DNA from: Isoetes taiwanensis
Lineage: Eukaryota; Streptophyta; Lycopodiopsida; Isoetales; Isoetaceae
Direction of reading: 5' to 3'
Assembly: GCA_021234155.1 (NCBI GenBank)
Contig: JAJEKV010000023.1
Location: 4,478,338 to 4,542,337, forward strand
Length of the DNA stretch: 64,000 nt
Below the pieces are notes generated by a model that saw nothing but the letters and a program-made list of their open reading frames with translations, was not told the origin of the DNA and made no database searches. The stretch's first letter is position 1; the number at the start of each line of letters is the position of its first letter. A program made the position numbers and the translations under genes. Below are positions 10,131 to 20,146 of this stretch, piece after piece.

Positions 10131-11015
10131 TTAAAGCTGTTTTGCTTCAAAAGCTATTGCCTGTTCAAACATTAGTCTTTGAAGACCTATATTGTGTGCT
10201 TCAGCATACAGTGTTTTATGATTTCATATAATATATTGCTGACTTATGCCTATGCGCCTTCAACTTTTGTTGGCAAAATGACGTTTGAATATTAGCTTGG
10301 TGGGGAGCTTTACTAGTTGTTTTGCTTCAAAAGTTGTTGCGTGTTCAAACATTAGTATTTGAAGACCTATATTGCGTGCTCCAGCATACAAGATGCGTGT
10401 TTTAGAATGCTTATAATATATTGTTGACTCTCCAAGATGCGTGTTTTATGAATGCTTATAATATATTGTTGACTCTCCATATTGTTGGCAAAATGATGTT
10501 TAAATATTAGTATCTCACCATCGTGGTGGGGAGCTTTAGTAGTGAAGTAAGAAGGTAAGGTAAGCATAGTTCTTATGATTGTATAAATGTAGGATGTGAC
10601 TAGCTGATTACTGTGGGCCAACATCGGGTTGCGGTATTGGGCAGGACTTAAAAGATCGAAATTGCCAAATGGCATCTAAGTCCAGGGCTGAAATATTCTT
10701 TTTCAGCCCATTGGCAGTGTGTTGCCTCCTGCCAGGAAATTTTTTGTCCATGCAAATTGGTCTGAAGTGTTTGCCTCCAAGCCAGGGATTGTTTTTGTTC
10801 ATGCAAATGGTGTTGAGAATCTTCTGTCCTGTAATAACAGTCGGCCCGCTTATTGGGGAATCTCTTCCACAAAATTTAAGCCTAGTCTATTGCACCGACA
10901 ATCTAGAATTGGGGTCCCGCCGGTTATAATATATTGTTGACTCATCTTCTACTTTTGTTGGCAAAATGATGTTTAAATATTGATATCTCACCATCTTGGT
11001 GGGGAGCTTTATTAA
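10131..11015 (+). repeat. Module repeated three times downstream of ADC
   Basis: Copy 1 (about 10131-10317) and copy 2 (about 10318-10545) share GTTTTGCTTCAAAAG, TGTTCAAACATTAGT, TTTGAAGACCTATATTG, ATAATATATTG and GGTGGGGAGCTTTA. Copy 2 has an internal duplication of a 46-base block (AAGATGCGTGTTTTA...). Copy 3 (about 10922-11015) has only the distal half and is separated by about 370 unrelated bases. The unrelated segment 10600-10920 shows no recognised gene. The repeats look like remnants of a tandem or a transposon end, not a gene. Confidence 0.65.
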
Positions 11016-11109
11016 TCAAGCAAAAATGTAAAAATTGCACACTCTCTTTTTCAAATACTCATCATTGACAACAATATTGGAACCCATTCACTACTTGACC
11101 CACATTCCC

Positions 11110-11600
11110 CAAGAGCCCTGTTGATAAGCACTGCAACGGCCATCATATGGGACGAGTTACCCATGGCAAACAGAGCAGTCATAGAGGCAGTCGATATCCT
11201 TCTACAAAACATAAGAGGCATGGCCAGTCCATTCGGAGGAAAGCTATTTATAGCAGCCGGTGATTTTAGAGAAATCACACTGTCTTCAAACGAAGAGGAA
11301 AAACGGCAATAATAAACGCATCCATCATCTCTTCCCACATGTTGAACCATTTCAAAGTTCTAAAGATCAACGAACCAGTAAGAAACGCAGCTGATCCAGG
11401 TCTCATACAATTCGTTGATGATATCGAAGAAGGCTGTCTACTTAATGACATTCCGCTAATACTATTTAAGACAACAACCAAAATAGAGGACACCCTCAAC
11501 TTCTTATATAATGGATACATATTACTAACACCTATCCTACTAGAAACGTGTGCCCGGCAATGCCGGGCATCAGTAGTGGACGTGTCCATTCCCATTCCCA
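11110..11600 (+). pseudogene. Helitron helicase (Pif1-like), upstream fragment
   Basis: The forward frame from about 11121 reads TAIIWDELPMANRAVIEAVD..LLQNIRG..PFGGKLFIAAGDFRE. This is the Walker B (IIWDE-PM) and GGDFRQ block of the Pif1/RecD-type helicase found in Helitron Rep-Hel proteins. A frameshift near 11285 moves the frame, and the following FKVLKINEPVRNA and IEDTLNFLYNGY pieces continue the same protein to about 11540. The Rep nuclease and Walker A parts are missing on the left. The protein continues, after a gap of about 3.2 kb, at 14860. The fragment is decayed and cannot be functional. Confidence 0.8.
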
Positions 11601-12129
11601 TTTTTGTCCATTCCCATTATAAACACATTTGTATCTACGAATTTTGCATACAATATATAGGGTCCAATTTTAATAACAAAATATAAGCAAAAGAAATATA
11701 TGTGATGTGATGACATGGTTCACATGTATTATTGCATGCCCCATTCATGAGCTGCATATTACACCTCCCACGTTTTTAGCATTTTAGAAACATAAATCTA
11801 CAAACCCTAAATCCTAAAAGCATAAACCTGTGAAGCCTAAATCCAAAAGCTAAAGCCGGGAGTAGTAGTTGTGATTGATTGGTGATCATAAAGCCCAAAA
11901 CCCTAAAACCCTAACCTAAATCAAAATATATTAATTGTCCAGCAAAGGTTCGTCGTCAATGTTGGGCCTTAGTAGCTATATGCATAGTCCATGTTCACAT
12001 CCTCAAAACGTTCTTGTTGCATCGTAGATGCATCATTGAGAGAAAATAAGCAGAAATTGGATGTAGACTTTCATGCAAACTATTTCTAAAGTTCTTTGTA
12101 TTAATGTGGATGAGAATTTTAAACAGCCA

Positions 12130-12368
12130 GTGACAAATGGTGATGTTTGCGGGAGTTGATGTTCTCCAACAATGTTTCTTTTTGTGGTCAAATCCTTCTT
12201 AAAAGCAAAGGGAAGAGATTTATACACTCAAAATCATCATTCATATGAAAATGTGAAATGCTTCATTAAACGTGACAAATGTTGTTGTCTATGAAAGTCG
12301 ATGTTCTCCATTAATGTTTCTTTTTCTGGTCAAATCCCTGAAGAAAAAGGAAGTGGTTTGTACATAAT
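12130..12368 (+). repeat. Imperfect direct repeat of about 95 bp
   Basis: Two copies, at about 12130-12228 and 12272-12368, share GTGACAAATG, GATGTTCTCC, AATGTTTCTTTTT and GGTCAAATCC. Between and around the copies the DNA is AT-rich and non-coding. Confidence 0.65.
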
Positions 12369-12702
12369 GTTTCATGAAACATTTTAAACCTGCTTGGCAC
12401 CTTGCAATAATCACAACCATGTCAAATGCCAGATAATGCCCAAAGTCTACTTACACACAATATATTACTAACCTGTGTTTAAGTATGAGTACCTCGTTAC
12501 ATAAACTCTCTTCTTAAACACTGCCTAGTCCAGGAAAAAAATTGCATGTGCACACGTCTTTCTACACATGCATATTGGTAAAAGAAGTTGCAGGTTCTAG
12601 CTCAAATGCGTACTTCATATCATGAATTTCCAACAAATGCCCCATCCATCTGCAACATTGTCATGGACATGAAAAGCCCACAAAAGCAAAACACATAAGA
12701 TA

Positions 12703-12843
12703 GAAGTAGAAGTATTCAAGTGCCAAATTAGATCATTTGCCTCAGTGAAAAAGTGGCATTCAAACAAATCAGGTAGAAGTAGGAAAGAAGTATTCTAGTA
12801 CCGAATTAGATCATTTGCCTCAGTGAAAAAGTGGCATTCAAAC
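12703..12843 (+). repeat. Tandem direct repeat of about 65 bp
   Basis: The phrase AGAAGTATTC..AGTRCCRAATTAGATC followed by ATTTGCCTCAGTGAAAAAGT and GGCATTCAAAC occurs at about 12710-12765 and 12787-12843 with very few mismatches. Confidence 0.75.
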
Positions 12844-14693
12844 TGTAATTTATATAATTTGTAGAAGCCATAACAGTATCTAAAACACTACTCACCATAA
12901 AAATGGAAAATAAAAGTACTTCCTTATTTCGGTTTTAGAATTTTCTGCCTGAAAAGCAGAATATAGTACTTTTTAGAACAAAGTACTTTTTGGATCTCAT
13001 TCTGCAAAATCCTGTTCTTGCAGAACCTCCAAGAGTAACATGTGCCCCAATTATCATATTTGTCCATTCTCTGTGGTGCTATAGAGAGTCATAGAGCTAT
13101 AGAGCTATAGCTATTAACTGAGCTCTAAGATCTTCATCCAAAGGCCATTAAGTATTGTTACAAAATAGAGAAAATAGGAAACGAAAAATGGATCACCTTC
13201 TTTAGCTAAATTCTTAAATGGTTCTCAATGTCAAATCAAACCACCATGATCATAACAATTTACAAAACGAATTGCAAGTCACAATAAATGAGGAAAACAT
13301 GGGATGTTATTGCATAATGCTGGTAAGACACGCTATAATGAATTTCATATACACTAAATCATTTTTGAGCAGAAAGAGAAATGGGATTTTTACCTCTAAG
13401 CTTGGTGAGACGTGTGAATTTGCATAGATCTGACCAATTTCAATGGCGAGATCTTCAACAGTTGTGACAGTGTTTCAGATAAGGGTTTATGCACAGGACA
13501 AAAGCTACCAGTTGATATGTTGTTTTGCTAGCCAAAGGATTAATTTTAATAACGCCATGTGTAGCAGATCTTTGCCCAAAAGCTGCCACCTTCAAAGAAA
13601 AATCTCATGTAAGAGCCACCATAATATACATTTATGAATACGCATAAAATCTAAAGAGAAAGAAGTACAAACCATCAGCTTGAAATTAGCTTCACTTAAA
13701 GCTATCAAGAAGCATCAAAGTATGAATTGACTCCAAAACCCTGAATCTAAGAAAGATTGTTGTTGTCGCTATCCAAATGCAGATGTGCAATACTGATTAT
13801 TGTCCAAGCAAGATGCTTGCAAGCAAGAAAACATGAATCTGCTATGACTTGCAGAGAAATTCCAAAAATAAGCAAAGCAACTTTGAAGAGATTGCATATA
13901 AAATATATTTGCGTGACGAAGGTTCCGGAGTCGTTAGCACGACTAACCCGCTTCCAAAGATTTTTTGAGCGGAGGAAGAAAATATGGAAGGAAGCCGAAG
14001 TTTAAGCGTTTACTATGAAGGAACACGTTTAAGCAGAAGAAGAAAATATGAAAGGAAGCCGAAGAAAATATGAAGGCACACGTTTACTTAAAGAAACAAT
14101 CAGGTTCTGCAAGATTGAAAGAGACCTTTACCGGCTGCAAATCCATTGGCCTTGCCAAAATCCGAACTCTGCCGTCCTCTGCTTGCCGACCTTTGCTTGC
14201 CGCTGCCAAAAAAATGTAACCAAGAAAACCTTGCTACCTTGCTTGCTCGCTCTGGAACCCTAAATAAATCTGGCATTGGTGCGGCTGCAGGTCCTATCAG
14301 CATGGCGAGCACCTCTGCCATTTCGAAGAGGAATAAAAACGGATAGAAGCTGAAAGCCGTCTTTGATGCCGTCTTTGATGTTGCTCCTGTTTGCAGTGGA
14401 AGACCAATGATCCCAAGTTGTTAATGAACGATTCCTGCACGTTAGGTTCAAATCCAGCAAACAAAGAAAATAAAGAAGAGGAGAAAAGGCTCACCCTATA
14501 TGAAATGCAAGATCCGGCCCATCTTAAGAACTTAAAGATGGAGTAATTCTGAGGCGCCCAAGTCCTGAAGCGTCAAAACGTAGAGTAGATGAAGTGAAAA
14601 TCTCGAACTTAAATTTCTTCTACACGAATACAGAGAGGAAAGAAATTGCCGGTCAGATTCAAAATTCGCATAGGCGTTCCGCAAGCAGCAGAG

Positions 14694-14727
14694 GGAACGC
14701 CGCATACGGCGTTACATGCGGCGTTCC
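14694..14727. repeat. 34-bp palindrome
   Basis: GGAACGCCGCAT at 14694-14705 is the exact reverse complement of ATGCGGCGTTCC at 14716-14727, with ACGGCGTTAC as loop. A third related GGCGTTCCGC word sits just upstream at 14673-14682. This is GC-rich in an AT-rich setting. Confidence 0.75.
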
Positions 14728-14808
14728 GGGCTCGAAAACCAAAGCCCTCTCTTTTTAAAAAAGAAGATGTGAAAATAGAGCATTTCTATCTCCCAAAAAC
14801 ATCCCCGT

Positions 14809-14908
14809 CGACGATTTCAACATCGAAATCATAAGAATGATCTTAGCAAACCACAAAACGACGATTTCAACATCGAAATCATAAGAATGATCTTAGCAAA
14901 CCACAAAA
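14809..14908 (+). repeat. Perfect 50-bp tandem duplication inside the helicase
   Basis: The 50 bases starting CGACGATTTCAACATCG at 14809-14858 are repeated exactly at 14859-14908. The unit encodes the DDFNIEIIRMILANHK segment of the helicase. The duplication therefore arose in coding DNA and is recent, since no mismatch has accumulated. A 50-bp unit shifts the frame. Confidence 0.9.
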
Positions 14909-15444
14909 GCTACTTTAGCGTCGACGGACTCACAGAAAACGATCAGACCATTGAGTACCATCCGCTCATAACTACAGAGTTCCTCAACGGCTACAAACAC
15001 CCAATGCTTCCACAACACAGACTCCAATTAAAACCCAACAGCATATGCCATATCACAAAAACATTGGACAAGGACAGAGGACTCGTAAAAAATGCAAAGG
15101 TCATGGTATGCTCAATGCACGCCAAGTTCGTGACCTTCAAAGTTCTAAAAGGCCAACCACAGCACGTGGGGAACATACATCCCATATCCCAAGTCGACTT
15201 CTTCTACCAACCAGACAACTGGCCCTGGACAATCCACAGACGACAGCTACTGCTATGACACGCATATTCAACAACATTCCACAGTCACCTGGGACTCACC
15301 CTCGACAAGATATTCCTCGACCTGCGGACTGAGGTACACAGCATTCACATGCGTGCAAAGAAAAGAGGATGTGCTGATCCTTCTTGACGAATCTAACATG
15401 AGCAAGACCACAACCAATGTCGTTTACAAAGAACTACTTCGATG
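14860..15444 (+). pseudogene. Helitron helicase (Pif1-like), C-terminal fragment
   Basis: From 14860 to 15258 one forward frame reads DDFNIEIIRMILANH..YFSVDGL, then TEFLNGYKHPMLPQHRLQLK, RGLVKNAKVMV and DNWPWTIHRRQLLL, the C-terminal helicase core of Helitron proteins. After two frameshifts the last motifs follow: TLDKIFLDLRTEV (about 15300-15335) and KEDVLILLDES..TNVVYKELLR, ending with TGA at 15442-15444. The homologous protein ends at the same place, so this is its natural C-terminus. A poly(A) and GAA-rich tract follows at 15464-15505. No Helitron 3' terminus (CTRR with hairpin) could be assigned. Confidence 0.8.
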
Positions 15445-15463
15445 AATAAGGTGCATACCAAAA

Positions 15464-15507
15464 CAAAAAAAAAAAAAAAAAAAAAAAGGAAGAAGAAGAA
15501 GAAGAGA
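15464..15507 (+). repeat. A-tract and GAA microsatellite
   Basis: A run of more than 20 A residues passes into (GAA)n. It could be an ancient retroposition tail or slippage product. No flanking duplication was found. Confidence 0.7.
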
Positions 15508-16404
15508 GACACTCCCTCACTCGCTCCATCTCATGCCCAAGATGTAGATGGAACACCGATCGCCTTGGAGCTAGATACTCCCTCTACACCATGGGTGCCG
15601 CACCGAATGTCGCACTTGGGTTCAACTCCCAAGGATGCACATGGCCCTTCTATCTAATAGCGGTGACAGTTTCTCGTTCACACTTCATCACGACATCTCG
15701 AGTCGCTCGCATCGGACTTACAATGGAGATGGAAAAAATCTCTCCTTTTACTTGTTGAATGTCCAAAAAATTGGAAAATGTGACAAGATTTATATTAACT
15801 GCATTGAAAATTGACTCGAGACACATAGGTGCTCTGATCATACTCCGACTCAATTGCTATAGGCAAGATTCCTAGAGAATATGCTTTAAGGATTCCTGTT
15901 TGTTTTGTGGACACGTAGCCTTATCCGTTTATAACACTTTTAAAGCCATTTTTTGACACGTGTCCAGAGGCTTATTTATTTCTGACACTTTGGATAATAT
16001 AGTTTAGATAACGTTTTTAACACTTTTAAGACTGTTTTTTTTTTTTTTTTTTTTGACACATGTCCCAAGGCGTACTAATGAATTCTTTCCAAAAATTGAC
16101 ACCTCAATATTTTGTTATCCAACATTCTATTCAAAAACATTGACATGTGTGCGAGCTTTTTGAATAGGTTAAGGAAGGTGCCAAGAAGTGGCACTATAAT
16201 TAATGTGGAAAGGGTGAGGTGGCACTGTAGCATTCTAGAAATCTTCTGTTTTATGCCTCTGCTTTAAACAACCATATCCCATAATGATTGAGTCAAATCA
16301 AGGAGGACCCCACGCCATTAGATTCCTCTCGTCGAAAGCTTTCTAAAAGCTGGTAATTTTCCTTTGTTTCAATGCCATTATAGCCAATGTAATTGAAATG
16401 GAAA
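15508..16404. other. Spacer, no gene seen
   Basis: There are no domain-bearing frames. The phrase TTTTAA..C-TTTTTTGACACGTGTCC and related TGACACATGTCC words recur near 15920, 15955, 16040 and 16140, which suggests a decayed duplicated element. A T run of about 21 lies near 16035. Confidence 0.5.
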
Positions 16405-16862
16405 ATCGTCATGGAATCTTAGAGAACCTATGTGAAATATTCCTAGAATCTGAGGGAATCTAGAGGAATCTTGAGAGAATCTTTAGGAACCTAGACAAAT
16501 CTTAAAAGAATCTAAAAGAATCCCTATAGAATCTTAAAGGATCTTAGAGAAGCTTCATAGAATCTTTGAGAATCTAGGGGAACTTTTATATAGTACTGGG
16601 GAATCTTCATGGTATTTAAGAAAATCTAGAGAAAAGTTGGAGCATCTAGGAGGATCTTGATGGCATCTTAGAGAATCTAGGGGAATTTTCATAGAATATT
16701 AGAGAATGCATCAAAATCTTAAGAGAATCTAGGGTAATCTTTATAGAATCTTCGGGAACCCAACAAAATCATAAGAGAATCTTGGAGAACCTAGAGGAAT
16801 CGTACGAGAATCATGAAGAATTCATATGGAACCTATGGGAATCTTCATAGAATCTAGAGCAA
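16405..16862 (+). repeat. Degenerate GAATCT-rich satellite
   Basis: For roughly 450 bases the sequence is built from variants of GAATCTTAGAGAATCTAGG, with words such as TAGAGAATCT, AGAGAATCTAGG, CATAGAATCT and GGAACCTA at intervals near 11 and 22 bases. There are no coding features. The block ends sharply before 16870. Confidence 0.85.
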
Positions 16863-17850
16863 ACAGAGTTCTAATTAGTAAATGAGCCAGTAGAGTGAAG
16901 TCGCTTCCCTAATACATGAAAATTGATAGAGAGAAATGTTCACGGCGGCCTTGGGCACCGCGATAAATTTCTTGTATATATATATTATTATTATAAAAAA
17001 AATTCCGGCTCCAAAAGGGCCATTTTGGAATCAGCATATCTATTTTTCGGCTATTGCCGTAGAGTAAAATTACATCTGCTGAAAAAGTTTTAGGCTGTCG
17101 TAACCCCTCCCCACTTCACATGGCTTTCCCTTTCTAAATCCCCCCTGAATTCGCCGCCCTTCTGAGAGCAAACTACGGTGCCCGCTCTAATTTGAAGGTC
17201 CGGTATTCCCTGATTGCTCTGTAAACGAGGTATTTTTCCTTTTCTCTCTCTCCTCTCCTCCCCTCCCGAGTTTGATTTGAAGCTTCAATACACAATTTGA
17301 TTCCCCGCTTTGATCGTAATTTGATAATATATACTTCTAGCAAGGGCGAGCGCTCTGGTAGGTTTTAATTTTGGCTTCGATTTCAACATCCTTTCTGCCG
17401 GAAGTGTCGCATGGATCCCTCGTAATTCCACCAAGATTTCTTCTTACATTCTTTAAAATGTGGATTGTATAGATGGATTGGACACAAAATAACGATCCGC
17501 CATACCCGATCATACGCATTTATAGAGCTTAAGGTTTTATAACTATTTCATCCCAGCTCCGGTAACTCTAAGTTCGGTTTTGCAAGAAGTGTACCGTGGG
17601 AAAAGAATCCATTTCCGACTCAAATCAAGGTCAAATCGCCCAACTGTAAGATATGAAATTTGTAAATGTTTGATCCCAGCTTTGGTACTGTGACTCTAGT
17701 GCTTCAAAGATTGATGCAGAGCATAAATTTAAGATATGCTTGAGAAAGAGCTAAACAGTTCTATTTTTTAGAGTTGGGCAGGCTTCAAAATCTTCTTTCT
17801 TTACCATTTGTCAGTATTTCGAGGCTAAATCTGTCTTTGAGATTGTATTT
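16863..17850. other. Flank of chromovirus 1, possible host gene leader
   Basis: No reading frame is convincing. The segment 17150-17280 is pyrimidine-rich (CTCTCTCTCCTCTCCTCCCC) and contains GTAAACGAGGTATTTTTCC, which resembles a 5' untranslated exon followed by a donor site. If so, chromovirus 1 would sit in an intron or leader of a host gene whose remaining parts I cannot identify. This is speculative. Confidence 0.3.
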
Positions 17851-19687
17851 TGTTACGCCCAAATATTTGTAGACCATTGTTATATAATTTGCATGCATGT
17901 TATTAGGGGCTAACAATAATGAATTAATGCGGTTGGCATTAGAGTTATGGTCGCATGTTGTTCTCTAGTCTAGGGTATGGTGCACCCTAGTAGATCTTAG
18001 ACTAGGGGCGCAACTATTTATAAATGCTAGATATAGTTGCGCGGTTGCCCTAAGTACATTATGAAAATAATGTAAGGGAGGGGCAATGTTTAAATGATTG
18101 GGAAATGCTTTAATGGATTAAGCAACCCCTGATATAAAATTCTAGCATATGTTAATGGTTATAGAACCATTGCTTTAATGTGATAGCACCCCTAAATCGG
18201 GGCATCTGAACGTGGCTGAGCCAAAACCTGTAGCAGCAGGGAACTGCCGAATTTAGCAGTTGCTAAGGGTCAGATTTGCCCTTGGCAGAAATAACTGACT
18301 TGCCTGGGCCGATAGGGCCTTGCCACAAGGCTCTGCCATGTGGGCATGTTGGAATTATTCTGAGGCAGCCGCCAAGCAGCTGGATCCAGGAGCTGTAGGC
18401 CGGATTACAGATCCGGCAGGATCACCTGCCCTACTGGGGTGGTGCCACGTGATCTAGCCATGATTGGTAGGGCCTCGGATCAGACAGGGTGGGCGAGAAG
18501 AAGGAGGCCGGAAGACTACAACAGCCGATTTTGCTACTGAAGAGAGGAGCCGCTTTGTAAAGCAAGGAGTAAGCAATTCAAGAGGGAGAATTGATGTATG
18601 ATCTGTTGAACCGGAGTTGCAGCAGAGAAGCCTTATTTCGGTAAGTCCTGAGCTGGATGCAATCCGATGGTGGCCTTTGGGCCATGTTAACTGTAATGAA
18701 CACAATGGTTAAGGATTACCGTGACTTGAGGCTTCATGATAACTGGTGTGGGCTTGCCCCTTGGAACTAGAGTTAAACCGTAAACCAAGAACCCATGAAT
18801 TGCTAAATTCCTTCCTTTTGGAGGCTCTGTAGTATAATAGTATAAGCGAGTAAGTGTGGGATGCTTACCCGGTTCTTCTGGCAGAGCAGCAGGTTGCAAT
18901 AGCAACCAAGAAGCTGCAGGCCGGTGCTGTCTCATGGAGATGTTGGGCTTCTTCCTTCTAATGCCCTCACACCTATGTTGAAACAAAAGCTTGTTTCATT
19001 AGGAGACCTCTTATCACTAGTGAGATGAGTGCTTAGTGCTGGTATGGGACGGTACTAGGTGACCATCAAGAGTCTAGTGTTATACGAGTGTCTTGTTTTG
19101 CTCTGTATGTATAATTTGATATGAGCATTTATGCAGAGTAGATAAGCACTAGGTGTTTATCACATGGGAGAGTTTTATATATAGCGTCTAGATAGATAAG
19201 CGTAGCTTGTCTAATCAAGAATCATGGGAACATTGGTGAGGTGAGACACGTCACTGGTACAGGACGGTGATGGTTGTAGCCAACTGTCCGACGGCCTAGT
19301 TGCTTATGATGCTTGCAATTTCTCCCTTACATTGAATCCACCAGTGCTGGGGTTCTAGACGACGTACTGTCTAGATATGGCGGGGTGTATCTGCTTGGCA
19401 GATGCTATGGTGCATCTGGTGGATTCCATCTGTGTGTACTTGCAGTCCATCAGTCATTGCTTCGTGTTGACATTGTTGTATAACTCTTATGCGTGTTACT
19501 AACACTGGAAGCTTGTGCAGGGCGGAGCATACATGTGTGTATAGTTATCTGTGTTGCCATCGTGTTATATGTATACGTGGCTTTCATGTATATAGCCTTG
19601 TGGGAGGCAGTACTTATTCTGTGTACTCTGATGGTTTGATGTGAATATAAATCAAAATTTTTGGTACTAAAATTTTGGTTCGTAACA
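17851..19687 (+). repeat. 5' LTR of chromovirus 1 (1837 bp)
   Basis: It starts TGTTACGCCC and ends GGTTCGTAACA, and it matches 26961-27045 plus 31180-33085 over its whole length with scattered substitutions and small gaps. The bases after it, GTGGTACCCACAGC, are only weakly like the usual tRNA-Met primer site (TGGTATCAGAGC), consistent with decay. No ORF inside is meaningful. Confidence 0.92.
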
Positions 19688-20146
19688 GTGGTACCCACAG
19701 CTCCCAAGATTTTGAGAGGGCAACGATGTTGGCTCGTCAGCTTGTGAAAGAGGATGAGTCCTTTAAGAGGACATCCCGAAAGTTCTCAAAGAAAAAAAAC
19801 AGGTTTTCCAAGAAGAAAAAGTCTGAGCAGCCTAAGCCTGCAGGTGGAGAGTCTAAGAAGCGTACGGCGGACTCTAAGTTCGGTGGTCCCAGGAAGGGGA
19901 TTTTCTGCTATAGGTGTGGAGAGCCTGGGCACATTAGTCGTGAATGTTCTCAGCTACAGAACAAGAAAACTGATTACAAGAAAGCAAACGTAACTGAAAA
20001 GACCAAAGAAGTATTGGAATCTAAGACGGTTTCAGCCATTGCCATGGATGAGCTATGCGCCTGGATAAGCCCGCAAGCAAGGACATCATGGATATGTTTG
20101 TTGGACGGGTTATTAGAGTTTTGGCAAAATCATGGGCCGAAACATT
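19688..20146 (+). pseudogene. gag remnant with CCHC zinc knuckle (chromovirus 1)
   Basis: The open frame immediately after the LTR encodes a lysine-rich nucleocapsid tail and one zinc knuckle, CYRCGEPGHISREC (C-x2-C-x4-H-x4-C), at about 19905-19950. It has no ATG start, and the matrix and capsid portions expected between LTR and knuckle are missing, so a deletion joined the LTR edge to the C-terminal part of gag. The frame is lost near 20080, and the coding sequence is cut by element A at 20146. It resumes in protease at 23641. Confidence 0.85.

Larger units (their letters stand above)
11545..14808. other. DNA separating the two Helitron helicase parts, no recognised gene
   Basis: About 3.2 kb interrupts the helicase between the NFLYNGY block and the DDFNIEI block. 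The left edge has GTGCCCGGCAATGCCGGGCA (about 11549-11568), a palindrome-rich start of the kind seen at ends of small plant mobile elements. The content is AT-rich, with short open frames only and no domain I recognise. Direct repeats inside are listed separately. I could not define terminal repeats for the insertion, so it may be more than one event. Confidence 0.5.
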
